Of a stretch of DNA of 8,409 nt, positions 1 through 6,611 are shown piece by piece. Both the position numbers and the translations under genes were made by a program. Where the stretch lies: positions 1-8,409 of the forward strand of contig CAYTKP010000036.1 of the NCBI GenBank assembly GCA_964438695.1, in the 5' to 3' direction. This stretch comes from Phoenicimicrobium sp964438695 (GTDB taxonomy: Bacteria; Atribacterota; Phoenicimicrobiia; Phoenicimicrobiales; Phoenicimicrobiaceae). The notes under the pieces are model-generated. The model was given only the letters and a program-made list of their open reading frames with translations, was not told where the DNA came from and did not search any database. Each line of letters starts with the position of its first letter. Position 1 is the stretch's first letter.

Positions 1-44
1 GTATCAAGTTCTATGAGTCTTTCTATTATAGGTTGTTTTTCCAA
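1..44 (-). CDS. 5' end of an unidentified gene, TTG start, runs off left edge
   Basis: Only the first 14 codons lie in the window, reading M-EKQPIIERLIELDT from a TTG codon at 44-42. The start is supported by an AAGGG ribosome binding site at 53-57 on the minus strand, 8 bases upstream. An in-frame TAA at 66-68 leaves no ATG upstream. The nearby ATG at 52-50 opens a frame that stops after eight codons. The gene follows kinase 1 by 78 bp on the same strand, so it is probably the next gene of that transcription unit. Fourteen residues are too few to name a product. Confidence 0.55.
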   Translation of the reverse strand, partial: MEKQPIIERLIELD

Positions 45-85
45 AATAACATCCCTTCTAAGGTTTTAAAATTCTCTTTGCGGAA

Positions 86-109
86 ATACCACGGGTGTGC
101 CCGTGATAC
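86..109 (-). repeat. GC-rich stem-loop after kinase 1
   Basis: The arms 86-95 and 100-109 form a 10-bp stem around a 4-base loop. Six inner base pairs (CACGGG/CCCGTG) are perfect Watson-Crick. The outer pairs close best in minus-strand RNA, where two are G-U wobbles; in plus-strand RNA one outer position is a C-A mismatch. No U-run follows, so it is not a classical intrinsic terminator. It lies between kinase 1 and the next gene and could be an mRNA-stabilising processing element or a REP-like unit. It stands out by its GC content in AT-rich DNA. Confidence 0.5.
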
Positions 110-122
110 TCTGCCCTTCAGG

Positions 123-1010
123 TTAATAATATTTTTTTATATAATCCTCAACTTCATCTCTAGTTCCTTTAAAAGGTCCAGGTTTTTCCATTTTTAAAGA
201 AACTAATGCACTGGCAAAAAGCAAAGCTCCCTCAATATCCTTATTTAATCTTTCTGTGATATATGCACTGAAACAGGTATCGCCCCGGCCGGTTCTACCG
301 GAAATATTTCTTGGTTTTAAGCGAAAGATACAGTATTTTCTTCCATCATAGATCAACACTTCTTTATTATAAGTAATCATAACTTCTTTAGCTCCCCACT
401 CGAAAAGTATCTTTGCTGCTATCTTCCTATCTGTTGTTCCAGTCATAATTTTGGCTTCGGCAGCATCAGTTTTGAGATAATCAATGAAAGGGAGATATTC
501 CTTCTTTTCTTCCCAATCTTTAAAGATCATTTTTTTATTTTCTCCTGCATTCCTTAAAAATCCTTGAACATCCAGGGCAACTTTTCCTTTATTATGCAGA
601 AACTTTATCATTTCGTTATCGAATTCTCCTGAGATAAGACCAGCAAAATGATAGATTTGAGAATGGATATTATCCGGAATATCATCGATGGTAAAAGGGT
701 CAGCAATAGATAGAGCAATGCAGATTCTTCTTTCTCTATCTGGATTAAGGTAAATATTTCTTATAGAAGTGGTATTTTTAGAATCTAAAGCAAAAATATC
801 TTCTTTAGGGATGGTAAATGCTTCTAAGTAATCTTTGTCTCGAAAGGATAATTTAGTTAAAATGCCAGTCTTATAACCAATAGCATAAGAGGTGCAGGAT
901 GAATGAACCACCGCCCCTCCTATTTCTTTTACAAATTCTCCCTGATAGATATTTTCATCAATAGAGATATGTCCCATCACAAAAGTATTGTATCTTTTCA
1001 TTTTCATCAT
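123..1010 (-). CDS. PfkB/ribokinase-family sugar or polyol kinase (kinase 1)
   Basis: ATP-dependent kinase of the ribokinase fold, cytosolic, 295 aa, the usual length for the family. The C-terminal signature GRTGRGDTC spans residues 238-246, with the probable catalytic base Asp244 and the anion-hole glycines beside it. Other family landmarks are GG at 31-32, LDVQGF at 146-151, a LKTDAAEAKIMTG block at 179-191 and SLKMEKPGPF at 271-280. The GRGD form (Arg where most members have Ala) and the KMxxPGP block recall, from memory, T. maritima TM0415 and archaeal myo-inositol kinase TK2285, so an inositol- or keto-sugar-like substrate is a reasonable guess. The region after GG (AVVHSSCTSYAIG) lacks the Asn of the common GGxxxNxA motif that kinase 2 keeps. 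The start is ambiguous: a GGGG site at 1014-1017 lies 3 bases from ATG 1010 and a more normal 6 bases from ATG 1007. Family is certain, substrate unknown. Confidence 0.9.
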   Translation of the reverse strand: MMKMKRYNTFVMGHISIDENIYQGEFVKEIGGAVVHSSCTSYAIGYKTGILTKLSFRDKDYLEAFTIPKEDIFALDSKNTTSIRNIYLNPDRERRICIALSIADPFTIDDIPDNIHSQIYHFAGLISGEFDNEMIKFLHNKGKVALDVQGFLRNAGENKKMIFKDWEEKKEYLPFIDYLKTDAAEAKIMTGTTDRKIAAKILFEWGAKEVMITYNKEVLIYDGRKYCIFRLKPRNISGRTGRGDTCFSAYITERLNKDIEGALLFASALVSLKMEKPGPFKGTRDEVEDYIKKYY

Positions 1011-1031
1011 TAACCCCTTTTTTATAAGAAT

Positions 1032-1060
1032 ATTATACTCCTATAATACTTATTTTAAAA
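1032..1060 (-). promoter_or_regulatory. possible promoter for kinase 1
   Basis: On the minus strand a perfect TATAAT occupies 1032-1037. Seventeen bases upstream (1055-1060) there is only a poor -35 (TTTTAA). It would start transcription shortly before the GGGG ribosome binding site at 1014-1017, giving a very short leader. The surroundings are AT-rich enough to produce such a match by chance, so read-through from the isomerase gene remains an alternative. Confidence 0.25.
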
Positions 1061-1136
1061 ATTTTTTTAAACTAAATATTATAGATTGTTTTTGATAAAA
1101 TTAAAAAAAGGAAGAGAAGCTATAATTAAGAAAACT

Positions 1137-1190
1137 GGCATAACAAATTTCTTAAACCTTTTATGCCTGAAAAGACATTGTCCTGTCTTT
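1137..1190 (-). terminator. two stem-loops after the isomerase gene, weak terminator candidate
   Basis: Read on the minus strand, the isomerase stop codon lies inside a 7-bp hairpin (arms 1184-1190 and 1171-1177, 6-base loop). A second 7-bp stem follows (GGCATAA/TTATGCC, arms 1161-1167 and 1137-1143, 17-base loop), then only a short T tract (TTTT). The T tract is weak, so this may slow or partly stop transcription between the isomerase and kinase 1 rather than end it completely. Confidence 0.35.
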
Positions 1191-2289
1191 AATTATTGTG
1201 CTTGGAAAAAGGAGAGATCTTTTTTATTTTGTGGTTATTGTGGGTACTTTCTATAAGTTCCTTAATTCTTTCTAAACTATATCTATAAAACCTCTTATAA
1301 CGGGGTTTTAATTCCAAACATAAAACTCCATTATAATTTTTTAAGAGGGGGAATATTTTTTGGTAAGGGATATCTCCCCAGCCTACAGGCATATGCATAT
1401 CGCCAACCCCAAATTGAATTAGATTAATGTCCTGTTCCTCGTATGAAAGTTTGGCTTTACCAAAACCATCGTGAATATGTACATGTTTTATATATGGTAG
1501 GGCTAACTTTATAGAATCTAAAAATTTGAAGCGATAATATTTAGAGGCAAGATAGGCGTGACCAAAATCAAAAGTAATTCCTACATTCTCTCGATCAATC
1601 TTTTTAACCTGTTCTACTAACTCTTCTATCTTTGTGCCATAATTATATTTACTAATCTCTCGTAAAAATGTTGGCTTAGGTTTCTTCTGGGGATTAAGAA
1701 CTGAAGGAGGGAACATTCTGCCATTACTAAAATGTTTAGATAATTCCCAGAGAGTTTCTTCTTCTACATCAGGAGAGGTATTTTCAATAGCAATAGTTAC
1801 TCCTAAATCTCTAGCAAAAGAAGCTAATTCTTGTAAGGTTTTTATTTCTATCTTCTTTAATCTTTCAATCTTTTTTGGAGAAGGTAACTTTAGAAACTTA
1901 TTTTGTATAATATTCTCAGTTTTAATTTCTTCCTGTAAAGGAATTTTTCCACTATGATATACAAAAATTTCTGCGCCTATAGCATTAGTAAATTCAATTC
2001 CCGACTTAAAAATGTTCTTTTGCAACTGAAAATTACGAGGGTCCATTAGATTTAATAAATTGGGACCATGAACAGTGTATTTTAATTTAAATTTCTTCAG
2101 GATATCTATAATTACCCTGGTCTGTAGCCAATTTAGTTTCCCTTTAAAGATTGCATCGACTCCATGGACAGGTATCTCTGCATAATCAAAGCCTATATCC
2201 TGACAATCGCCTAAAATCTTTTCTAATAAATCTAAGTCGCCATCTATAGTGGGGGAATCTATATTTATTCCAATTCCTTTTGCATTCAT
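1189..2289 (-). CDS. TIM-barrel sugar (phosphate) isomerase/epimerase, AP-endonuclease-2 superfamily
   Basis: A xylose-isomerase-like TIM-barrel protein of 366 aa, expected to be a cytosolic divalent-metal-dependent keto-sugar isomerase or epimerase. The metal-site pattern is visible in order: H74 (VHGPN), H112 (YHSGK), E169 (IENTSP), D241/H244 (FDFGHAY), H271 and H273 (HVHIHD), a GWGD loop at 303-306 and E326 (LELKP) on the last strand. Typical IolE/IolO-like members are nearer 260-300 aa. The extra length sits mainly in lysine-rich segments around 117-150 and 174-220 and in a basic C-terminal tail. The ATG at 2289 is the first ATG after an in-frame stop; its ribosome binding site is poor. 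It lies upstream of kinase 1 on the same strand and diverges from kinase 2. A T. maritima inositol-locus analogue would be a 5-keto-gluconate epimerase, but the reaction here is unproven. The family call is firm, the substrate is not. Confidence 0.88.
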   Translation of the reverse strand: MNAKGIGINIDSPTIDGDLDLLEKILGDCQDIGFDYAEIPVHGVDAIFKGKLNWLQTRVIIDILKKFKLKYTVHGPNLLNLMDPRNFQLQKNIFKSGIEFTNAIGAEIFVYHSGKIPLQEEIKTENIIQNKFLKLPSPKKIERLKKIEIKTLQELASFARDLGVTIAIENTSPDVEEETLWELSKHFSNGRMFPPSVLNPQKKPKPTFLREISKYNYGTKIEELVEQVKKIDRENVGITFDFGHAYLASKYYRFKFLDSIKLALPYIKHVHIHDGFGKAKLSYEEQDINLIQFGVGDMHMPVGWGDIPYQKIFPLLKNYNGVLCLELKPRYKRFYRYSLERIKELIESTHNNHKIKKISPFSKHNN

Positions 2290-2340
2290 ATATTCATATC
2301 CACAGCTTTATATAACAAAGATATTTTTTGTTTAAATGAT

Positions 2341-2368
2341 ATTATAACACAATTGATTTCATATACAA
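2341..2368 (-). promoter_or_regulatory. sigma70-type promoter for the isomerase
   Basis: On the minus strand, a -35 TTGTAT (2363-2368), a 16-base spacer and a perfect -10 TATAAT (2341-2346) preceded by TGT (extended -10). Transcription would begin near 2334, leaving a leader of about 45 bases. The left arm of the inverted repeat at 2356-2366 falls within the spacer and the -35, so a protein bound there would block RNA polymerase. Confidence 0.6.
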
Positions 2369-2417
2369 GGTTTCCAGATAAAATATATTTTAAAAGTTTT
2401 CACAGCGTATATGAAAT
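2356..2417. repeat. 11-bp inverted repeat, candidate paired operator
   Basis: ATTTCATATAC at 2356-2366 is repeated exactly in inverted orientation (GTATATGAAAT) at 2407-2417. The arms are 51 bp apart start to start, close to five helical turns. One arm lies inside the isomerase promoter; the other lies 25 bp upstream of the kinase 2 -35 box. The second arm is itself framed by ACAGC (2402-2406) and GCTGT (2423-2427). This is compatible with a dimeric or looping regulator. No regulator gene is in the window. The AT-rich composition makes chance a real alternative. Confidence 0.45.
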
Positions 2418-2442
2418 TGGTTGCTGTTTAATCTTATAAAAT

Positions 2443-2472
2443 TTGACAAGATGAAAAAATAAATGTTATATT
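2443..2472 (+). promoter_or_regulatory. sigma70-type promoter for kinase 2
   Basis: A consensus -35 TTGACA (2443-2448), an 18-base spacer and TATATT at 2467-2472, with TGT just before it as an extended -10. This is the best promoter in the window. Transcription would start near 2480, about 112 bases before the kinase 2 start codon. Confidence 0.7.
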
Positions 2473-2591
2473 TTATGGGATCGTTTCCCCTACTTTCGGA
2501 GAGATAAGCTTGCCCTAGCCTTTATACTGATGTAAAGAAATTAAAGTAAAAGCAATAGATATTATTATTATTTTTTGCTGGAGGTGAGGAG

Positions 2592-3491
2592 ATGAAAAAT
2601 ACTGATAGGCAATATGACATTGTTTTCATAGGTCATTATACTAAAGACACAATTGTATCTGCTTCGGGTACCAGAATTGTTGATGGCGGTGCTTTTAATT
2701 ACGGGGCTAATGTAGCAGCAAGAATGGGCCTCAAAGTAGCAGCAATTACCCGTCTAGCAAAAGAAGATTATTATGTTATAAAAAGACTAAAAGACTTAGG
2801 GGTGGATGTATTTGCCCATATCTCCCCTCAGTCTACTTGTTTGCGCCTGGAATATCCTACTTCCGACCTGGATGAACGGATAATATATGTAGTCAGTTCA
2901 GCAGGTCCTTTTACTCCTGCTGAAGTAGAAAGTATTCAAGCCAGAGCATTTGTTGTAGGTGCTTCTATGCGAGGCGAAGTCAGTTTGGAAGTTATCAAGA
3001 GATTAGCTACAAAAGATACTATTCTGGCTGCTGATGTGCAAAGCTTTATCCGGGTAAACAAAAATGGTAAATTAGTTCCTAAGGAATGGCCAGAAAAATA
3101 CTCGATACTTACTCTTTTAGATGTACTAAAAACCGACGCAGTAGAAGCTGAAATATTAACTGGTACATCTAATATTCGAATGGCGGCCCAAAAAATAGTT
3201 GACTTAGGTCCTAGCGAAGTAGTAATTACCCACCGCAATGGCCTTCTAGTTTATGCCAGTGGTAATTTTTATGAAGAAAAATTCTCTCCTCAAGAAATTA
3301 TAGGAAGAAGTGGCCGCGGGGATACCTGTATTGCTGCCTATATGTCCAAACGGTTGAATGCTTCTCCTGATGAAGCCACAACCTGGGCAGCAGCGGTAAC
3401 CAGCTTAAAAATGGAAGCAGAAGGTCCTTTTCAACGAACAATAAAAGAAGTTAATAACCTTATTCAAAACAGATATAGAAAATTTGGATGA
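2592..3491 (+). CDS. PfkB/ribokinase-family sugar or polyol kinase (kinase 2)
   Basis: ATP-dependent ribokinase-fold kinase of 299 aa, cytosolic. It has the canonical N-terminal motif GGAFNYGANVAARMG (32-46), ADVQSF (147-152), LKTDAVEAEILTG (179-191) and the catalytic signature GRSGRGDTC (238-246) with Asp244 as probable base, then SLKMEAEGPF (271-280). It aligns without a gap with kinase 1 in the C-terminal half; both have the catalytic Asp at residue 244, so they are paralogues. The closest characterised relatives I can recall are T. maritima TM0415 and the archaeal myo-inositol kinase TK2285, so an inositol-like or keto-sugar substrate is suggested, not shown. GGAGGTGA at 2580-2587 gives an excellent ribosome binding site. 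The gene ends in tandem stops (TGATGA) and is tail to tail with the ABC ATPase gene. It is the only plus-strand gene in the window and has its own strong promoter. Confidence 0.92.
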   Translation: MKNTDRQYDIVFIGHYTKDTIVSASGTRIVDGGAFNYGANVAARMGLKVAAITRLAKEDYYVIKRLKDLGVDVFAHISPQSTCLRLEYPTSDLDERIIYVVSSAGPFTPAEVESIQARAFVVGASMRGEVSLEVIKRLATKDTILAADVQSFIRVNKNGKLVPKEWPEKYSILTLLDVLKTDAVEAEILTGTSNIRMAAQKIVDLGPSEVVITHRNGLLVYASGNFYEEKFSPQEIIGRSGRGDTCIAAYMSKRLNASPDEATTWAAAVTSLKMEAEGPFQRTIKEVNNLIQNRYRKFG

Positions 3492-3502
3492 TGACCACTT
3501 TT

Positions 3503-4600
3503 TTATTTCTTGATCTCCTCATAGGGTATAATATGTAAACTTTTTTTCTGGAAATTAATAGATACTTCCTCTCCTGATGAAAATGCTTTGTGTTCCTGAG
3601 GATTAGTAATCTCGACAGTAAGGTGATCTTTATCTATTTTAATTTCGTATATCATACGTGAACCAAGGTAGATTAGCTGACGCACTATACCAGTAAGAGT
3701 ATTTGGTTTTTTAGCTTCTAACTCTACAGATTCTGGTCGAATAATTAAAAATATTTTCTCTCCTTTTGAAAAAGAATCTTTTAAAGTAAAAACCTCATAT
3801 TTTTTATTCTTCACTTCTACCAAAACTTTATCCTTAGATATTACATCCTCCACCCTCCCTTCTAAAAAGTTTGCTTTACCAATGAAATCAGCCACAAAAT
3901 AGTTAACCGGATGAGCATAGATCTCCTGAGGAGTACCTATCTGTTGAATTTTACCTGCATTCATAATTACTACTCGATCGGAAAGGGTCATAGCCTCTTC
4001 CTGGTCATGGGTAACGTAGACAGAAGTTATTCCCACTCTCTGTTGTAATTTACGAATCTCTAACCGAGTGGATACTCGTAGTTTAGCATCAAGATTAGAA
4101 AGAGGTTCGTCAAGCAAAAGTACTTTTGGCTCCATTATTAAAGAACGAGCGAGACTGACTCTTTGTTGTTGTCCCCCTGAAAGGTGAGCAGGAGAACGTT
4201 CACTTAATCCCTCCAGTCCCACAAGACTTATAATTTTTTCTGTTTTTTCTCGAATGTTTTTCGCAGCTTCTCGGCGTATTTTTAATCCATAAGCAATATT
4301 CTCAAACACCGTCATATGGGGGAATAGTGCATAATTCTGAAATACCATTGTAGTAGGCCTCCGGTTAGGAGGTATTAAACTTATCTCTTTGTCTTCAATA
4401 AATATCTTACCAGATGTAGGAAACTCAAAACCTGCAATCATCCTTAAGGTCGTGGTCTTTCCACAACCAGATGGTCCTAAAAGAGTGATTAATTCTCCTT
4501 TTTTTACCTGAAGATTAACTTTATCTACTGCAGTAATAGTATTCTTCCCACTACCAAAAACTTTAGTAAGTTTTTCCAGAACAAGATAATCCTGTTTCAT
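3503..4600 (-). CDS. ABC importer ATPase, FbpC/PotA/AfuC-like
   Basis: Nucleotide-binding subunit that powers the importer encoded upstream, a peripheral cytoplasmic protein of 365 aa. All ATPase motifs are intact: Walker A GPSGCGKTT (42-50), Q-loop Gln88, signature LSGGQQQR (140-147), Walker B VLLLDEP (160-166), D-loop SNLD (168-171) and switch His198 in VTHDQEEA. A C-terminal TOBE-type beta domain follows from about residue 240 to the end, as in CUT1/spermidine/iron-type ATPases. The ATG at 4600 has an AAAGGA site 7 bases upstream. It follows the permease stop by 31 bp, so the two genes are co-transcribed. The ATPase alone does not give the substrate; databases will probably say iron(III) or spermidine/putrescine. 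No clear terminator follows before the convergent kinase 2. Confidence 0.93.
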   Translation of the reverse strand: MKQDYLVLEKLTKVFGSGKNTITAVDKVNLQVKKGELITLLGPSGCGKTTTLRMIAGFEFPTSGKIFIEDKEISLIPPNRRPTTMVFQNYALFPHMTVFENIAYGLKIRREAAKNIREKTEKIISLVGLEGLSERSPAHLSGGQQQRVSLARSLIMEPKVLLLDEPLSNLDAKLRVSTRLEIRKLQQRVGITSVYVTHDQEEAMTLSDRVVIMNAGKIQQIGTPQEIYAHPVNYFVADFIGKANFLEGRVEDVISKDKVLVEVKNKKYEVFTLKDSFSKGEKIFLIIRPESVELEAKKPNTLTGIVRQLIYLGSRMIYEIKIDKDHLTVEITNPQEHKAFSSGEEVSINFQKKSLHIIPYEEIKK

Positions 4601-4631
4601 AATCCATCCTTTCGCTTAACTCCACTTATAT

Positions 4632-6341
4632 TTAGCTAATAATTTCTATGTTTCTTGCTCCTTTGCCAATACGATTTACGATTAACTGAATAATTCCGAG
4701 GGCAATTAATACAATAAATATTACTGTTAAACTCATAGCTGCTGCCTGTGCATATTTAAAATTATCTACGAAACCCAATATAGCTACAGTAATCAGGTTC
4801 CATTTACCAGATACAACAAAAATTACTGCACTAATAGCAGTCATAGCCTTTACAAAACTATAAGCAAGGCCGGAAAAAAATGCCGGAGCAATCATTGGCA
4901 AAGTAATTCTACGAAATGTAATATTGCTATCTGCACCAAGATCAGTAGATGCTTCTTCAATAGAAGGGTCAATTTGTTGAAGTGAAGCAATTCCAGAACG
5001 TATCCCTACCGGCATATTTCTAAAAATAAGAAGAGTAATAATAATCCAGGCTGTTCCAGTTAATACAAAGGGAAATAAGATCGTTTTTTGGTTAAAAGCA
5101 AGAATGTATCCTATCCCTACAACCGTTCCAGGGACAGCAAAAGTCAACATAGAAATAAATTCCATAAGACCACGACCTATAAATTTTTTCCTGATAATAA
5201 GAAATGCCAGAAACATCCCTAAAATTCCGGTTATAGGAGTAGCTACGGTAGAAAGAGTTAAAGAATCAATGAGATAATCTTTGCCTACCTGAAACATTTC
5301 TATATAATTTTTTAAGGTAAGGGTAGAATCAACCCCCCAGAGAGTTTGTAAAGAGCCATATATAATCATTCCATAGAACAAAAAAATAATCCCGGTAAAC
5401 CCCACACAACCAGTATAAATTGGTATTTTTATATACCATCCTACTTTTTTTACCATTGCCCCTGTCGGTTTCCCAGTCACGGTAACATAAGATCTCTTTG
5501 AAATCCAATACTTCTGGATGAAAAATGCTGTTAATGTAGGTAGCAAGAGGAGAATTGCCAAGGTTGAACCCCTGGAAAGATCATACATCCCAGTGATTTG
5601 TAAAAAAGCTTGTACTGAGAGAACCCTAAAATCTCCAGAAATAACCATAGGATTCCCAAAATCAGCTACAGATTGAATAAATACTAATAGCCAGGCACTA
5701 GCAATACCAGGAGTAGTTAGAGGAAGAGTGATGGTAGAAAATACTTTTATATCAGAAGCTCCTAGATCCATAGACGCTTCTTCTAATGCTGGATCAATAG
5801 CTTGAAGAATACCATATAGAACTAAAAATGCAGTCGGGGCATAAGCAATTGTTTCAACAATTATCAACCCTCCCAACCCATATATACTATAAGGACCTAT
5901 AATTTTAATTAGATAAGGAGTAAGGCTCCCCGATCTTCCAAAAAGAAGAATAGCCGCCAGGGCAACTACAAAGGGAGGAGAAATAATAGGAAAGGTTGCA
6001 GTTGTCCGAAAAAAATTTTTAAAAGGCAAAGTAGTCCGGGTAAGGGCATAAGCAAAAATAAAGCCCACAATAGTTCCAATAGTTGCTGTACATACACCTA
6101 AAATCACGCTGTTTAGGAAAGGTTGAAAATAGTATCTTTTTGAGAAAATGGCTAAATAATTAGAAATATCTAACTTACCATTAGTATACAAACTGGTTTT
6201 GAAAACCTGAAATATGGGGAATGCCACAAAGGTCAACAAAAAATAGAATATAGCAAGTATGGATATAAATAGCAACGGTTCCTTCCATATTAACCGTAAT
6301 TGTCCTATTATCTCTCGTATTTTTCTTTGTGTATTACTCAT
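4632..6341 (-). CDS. fused two-domain ABC permease, FbpB/AfuB-like
   Basis: Inner-membrane channel of the importer, with two BPD_transp_1 (binding-protein-dependent permease) halves fused in one chain. Counting from the ATG at 6341 it has 569 aa. The two EAA loops that dock the ATPase are at about 187-207 (EEASMDLGAS...TLP) and 462-482 (EEASTDLGAD...TLP). Each follows several hydrophobic segments, roughly 12 membrane helices in all, and the first half contains VADFGNPMVISG, typical of FbpB/AfuB proteins. I chose ATG 6341 because GAGG at 6348-6351 is 6 bases away and the protein then begins with a basic stretch before the first helix. The frame stays open to a GTG at 6395 and an ATG at 6362, but neither has a ribosome binding site. 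It lies between the binding-protein and ATPase genes. Confidence 0.9.
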   Translation of the reverse strand: MSNTQRKIREIIGQLRLIWKEPLLFISILAIFYFLLTFVAFPIFQVFKTSLYTNGKLDISNYLAIFSKRYYFQPFLNSVILGVCTATIGTIVGFIFAYALTRTTLPFKNFFRTTATFPIISPPFVVALAAILLFGRSGSLTPYLIKIIGPYSIYGLGGLIIVETIAYAPTAFLVLYGILQAIDPALEEASMDLGASDIKVFSTITLPLTTPGIASAWLLVFIQSVADFGNPMVISGDFRVLSVQAFLQITGMYDLSRGSTLAILLLLPTLTAFFIQKYWISKRSYVTVTGKPTGAMVKKVGWYIKIPIYTGCVGFTGIIFLFYGMIIYGSLQTLWGVDSTLTLKNYIEMFQVGKDYLIDSLTLSTVATPITGILGMFLAFLIIRKKFIGRGLMEFISMLTFAVPGTVVGIGYILAFNQKTILFPFVLTGTAWIIITLLIFRNMPVGIRSGIASLQQIDPSIEEASTDLGADSNITFRRITLPMIAPAFFSGLAYSFVKAMTAISAVIFVVSGKWNLITVAILGFVDNFKYAQAAAMSLTVIFIVLIALGIIQLIVNRIGKGARNIEIIS

Positions 6342-6459
6342 ATCAGACCTCAGATATTTCATCAAGACGGTCAGGGGAGTAAACTCTTCTACCACTTTAG
6401 TTATTTCATTTCGTTTTTTATAACACTTTTTCTAGCAATCTTGTTAGAGTCTATTTTTA

Positions 6460-6502
6460 TTTTCAAGTATGGAGATTTTTTTGAAATTCCGATACTTGAA
6501 AA
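6460..6502. repeat. long inverted repeat downstream of the terminator
   Basis: Perfect 11-bp arms TTTTCAAGTAT (6460-6470) and ATACTTGAAAA (6492-6502). Inside them GGA/TCC and ATTT/AAAT can also pair, with one bulged base on each side. There is no U-run after it in either direction. Its upstream arm, in minus-strand RNA, begins with the U-tract of the terminator hairpin at 6512-6548. The two structures therefore share bases and could compete. Confidence 0.5.
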
Positions 6503-6548
6503 AATATAGCAATCCCTGCTAATATAGCAATCAGCTCATAGCAGGGAT
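6498..6548 (-). terminator. intrinsic terminator/attenuator after the binding-protein gene
   Basis: On the minus strand a perfect 10-bp stem (arms TAGCAGGGAT 6539-6548 and ATCCCTGCTA 6512-6521 as written on the plus strand) encloses a 17-base loop. It is followed by TGCTATATTTTTTC, with the T-tract at 6499-6504. The T-tract starts several bases from the stem, so termination is probably partial. Such a leaky terminator between a binding-protein gene and its permease is a common way to make binding protein in excess. Confidence 0.6.
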
Positions 6549-6611
6549 CACTATAAATATTCATTCATTTATATCATCTATTTTGTCTTAGTGTAAAGCT
6601 CTAAGCTTTAA

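Larger units (their letters stand above)
2290..2591. promoter_or_regulatory. divergent control region between isomerase and kinase 2
   Basis: This 302-bp AT-rich gap holds no gene. It contains a leftward promoter for the isomerase, a rightward promoter for kinase 2, an 11-bp inverted repeat that may be an operator, and a leader of about 110 bases before kinase 2. I see no riboswitch that I recognise and no credible short ORF; the one ATG in the leader is followed at once by TAA. Confidence 0.75.
6342..6611. other. structured gap between binding-protein and permease genes
   Basis: A 270-bp stretch, much longer than the other gaps of this operon, without a convincing gene. Read in the direction of transcription it holds a small 6-bp hairpin just after the stop (arms 6604-6609 and 6595-6600), a 10-bp terminator-like hairpin (6512-6548), a second long hairpin (6460-6502) and three copies of TAGCAATC (6433-6440, 6507-6514, 6525-6532). 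Closer to the permease there is a TGTTATAAA extended -10-like string without a good -35. Confidence 0.6.

Noticed and set aside
1042..1047. Plus-strand TATAAT in the kinase 1/isomerase gap
   Set aside because: No gene follows on the plus strand and there is no good -35; an AT-rich chance match.
2936..3238. Minus-strand open frame of 100 codons inside kinase 2
   Set aside because: Lies wholly antisense to a well-supported kinase, has no recognisable domain and no ribosome binding site; a coding shadow.
6342..6395. N-terminal extension of the permease to GTG 6395
   Set aside because: No ribosome binding site before the GTG or before ATG 6362, whereas ATG 6341 has GAGG at 6-base spacing.
6300..6509. 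Plus-strand open frame of 69 codons, hydrophobic, over the permease start
   Set aside because: Begins at a TTG without a ribosome binding site, is antisense to the permease N-terminus and runs through the hairpins; its hydrophobicity reflects T-rich sequence.
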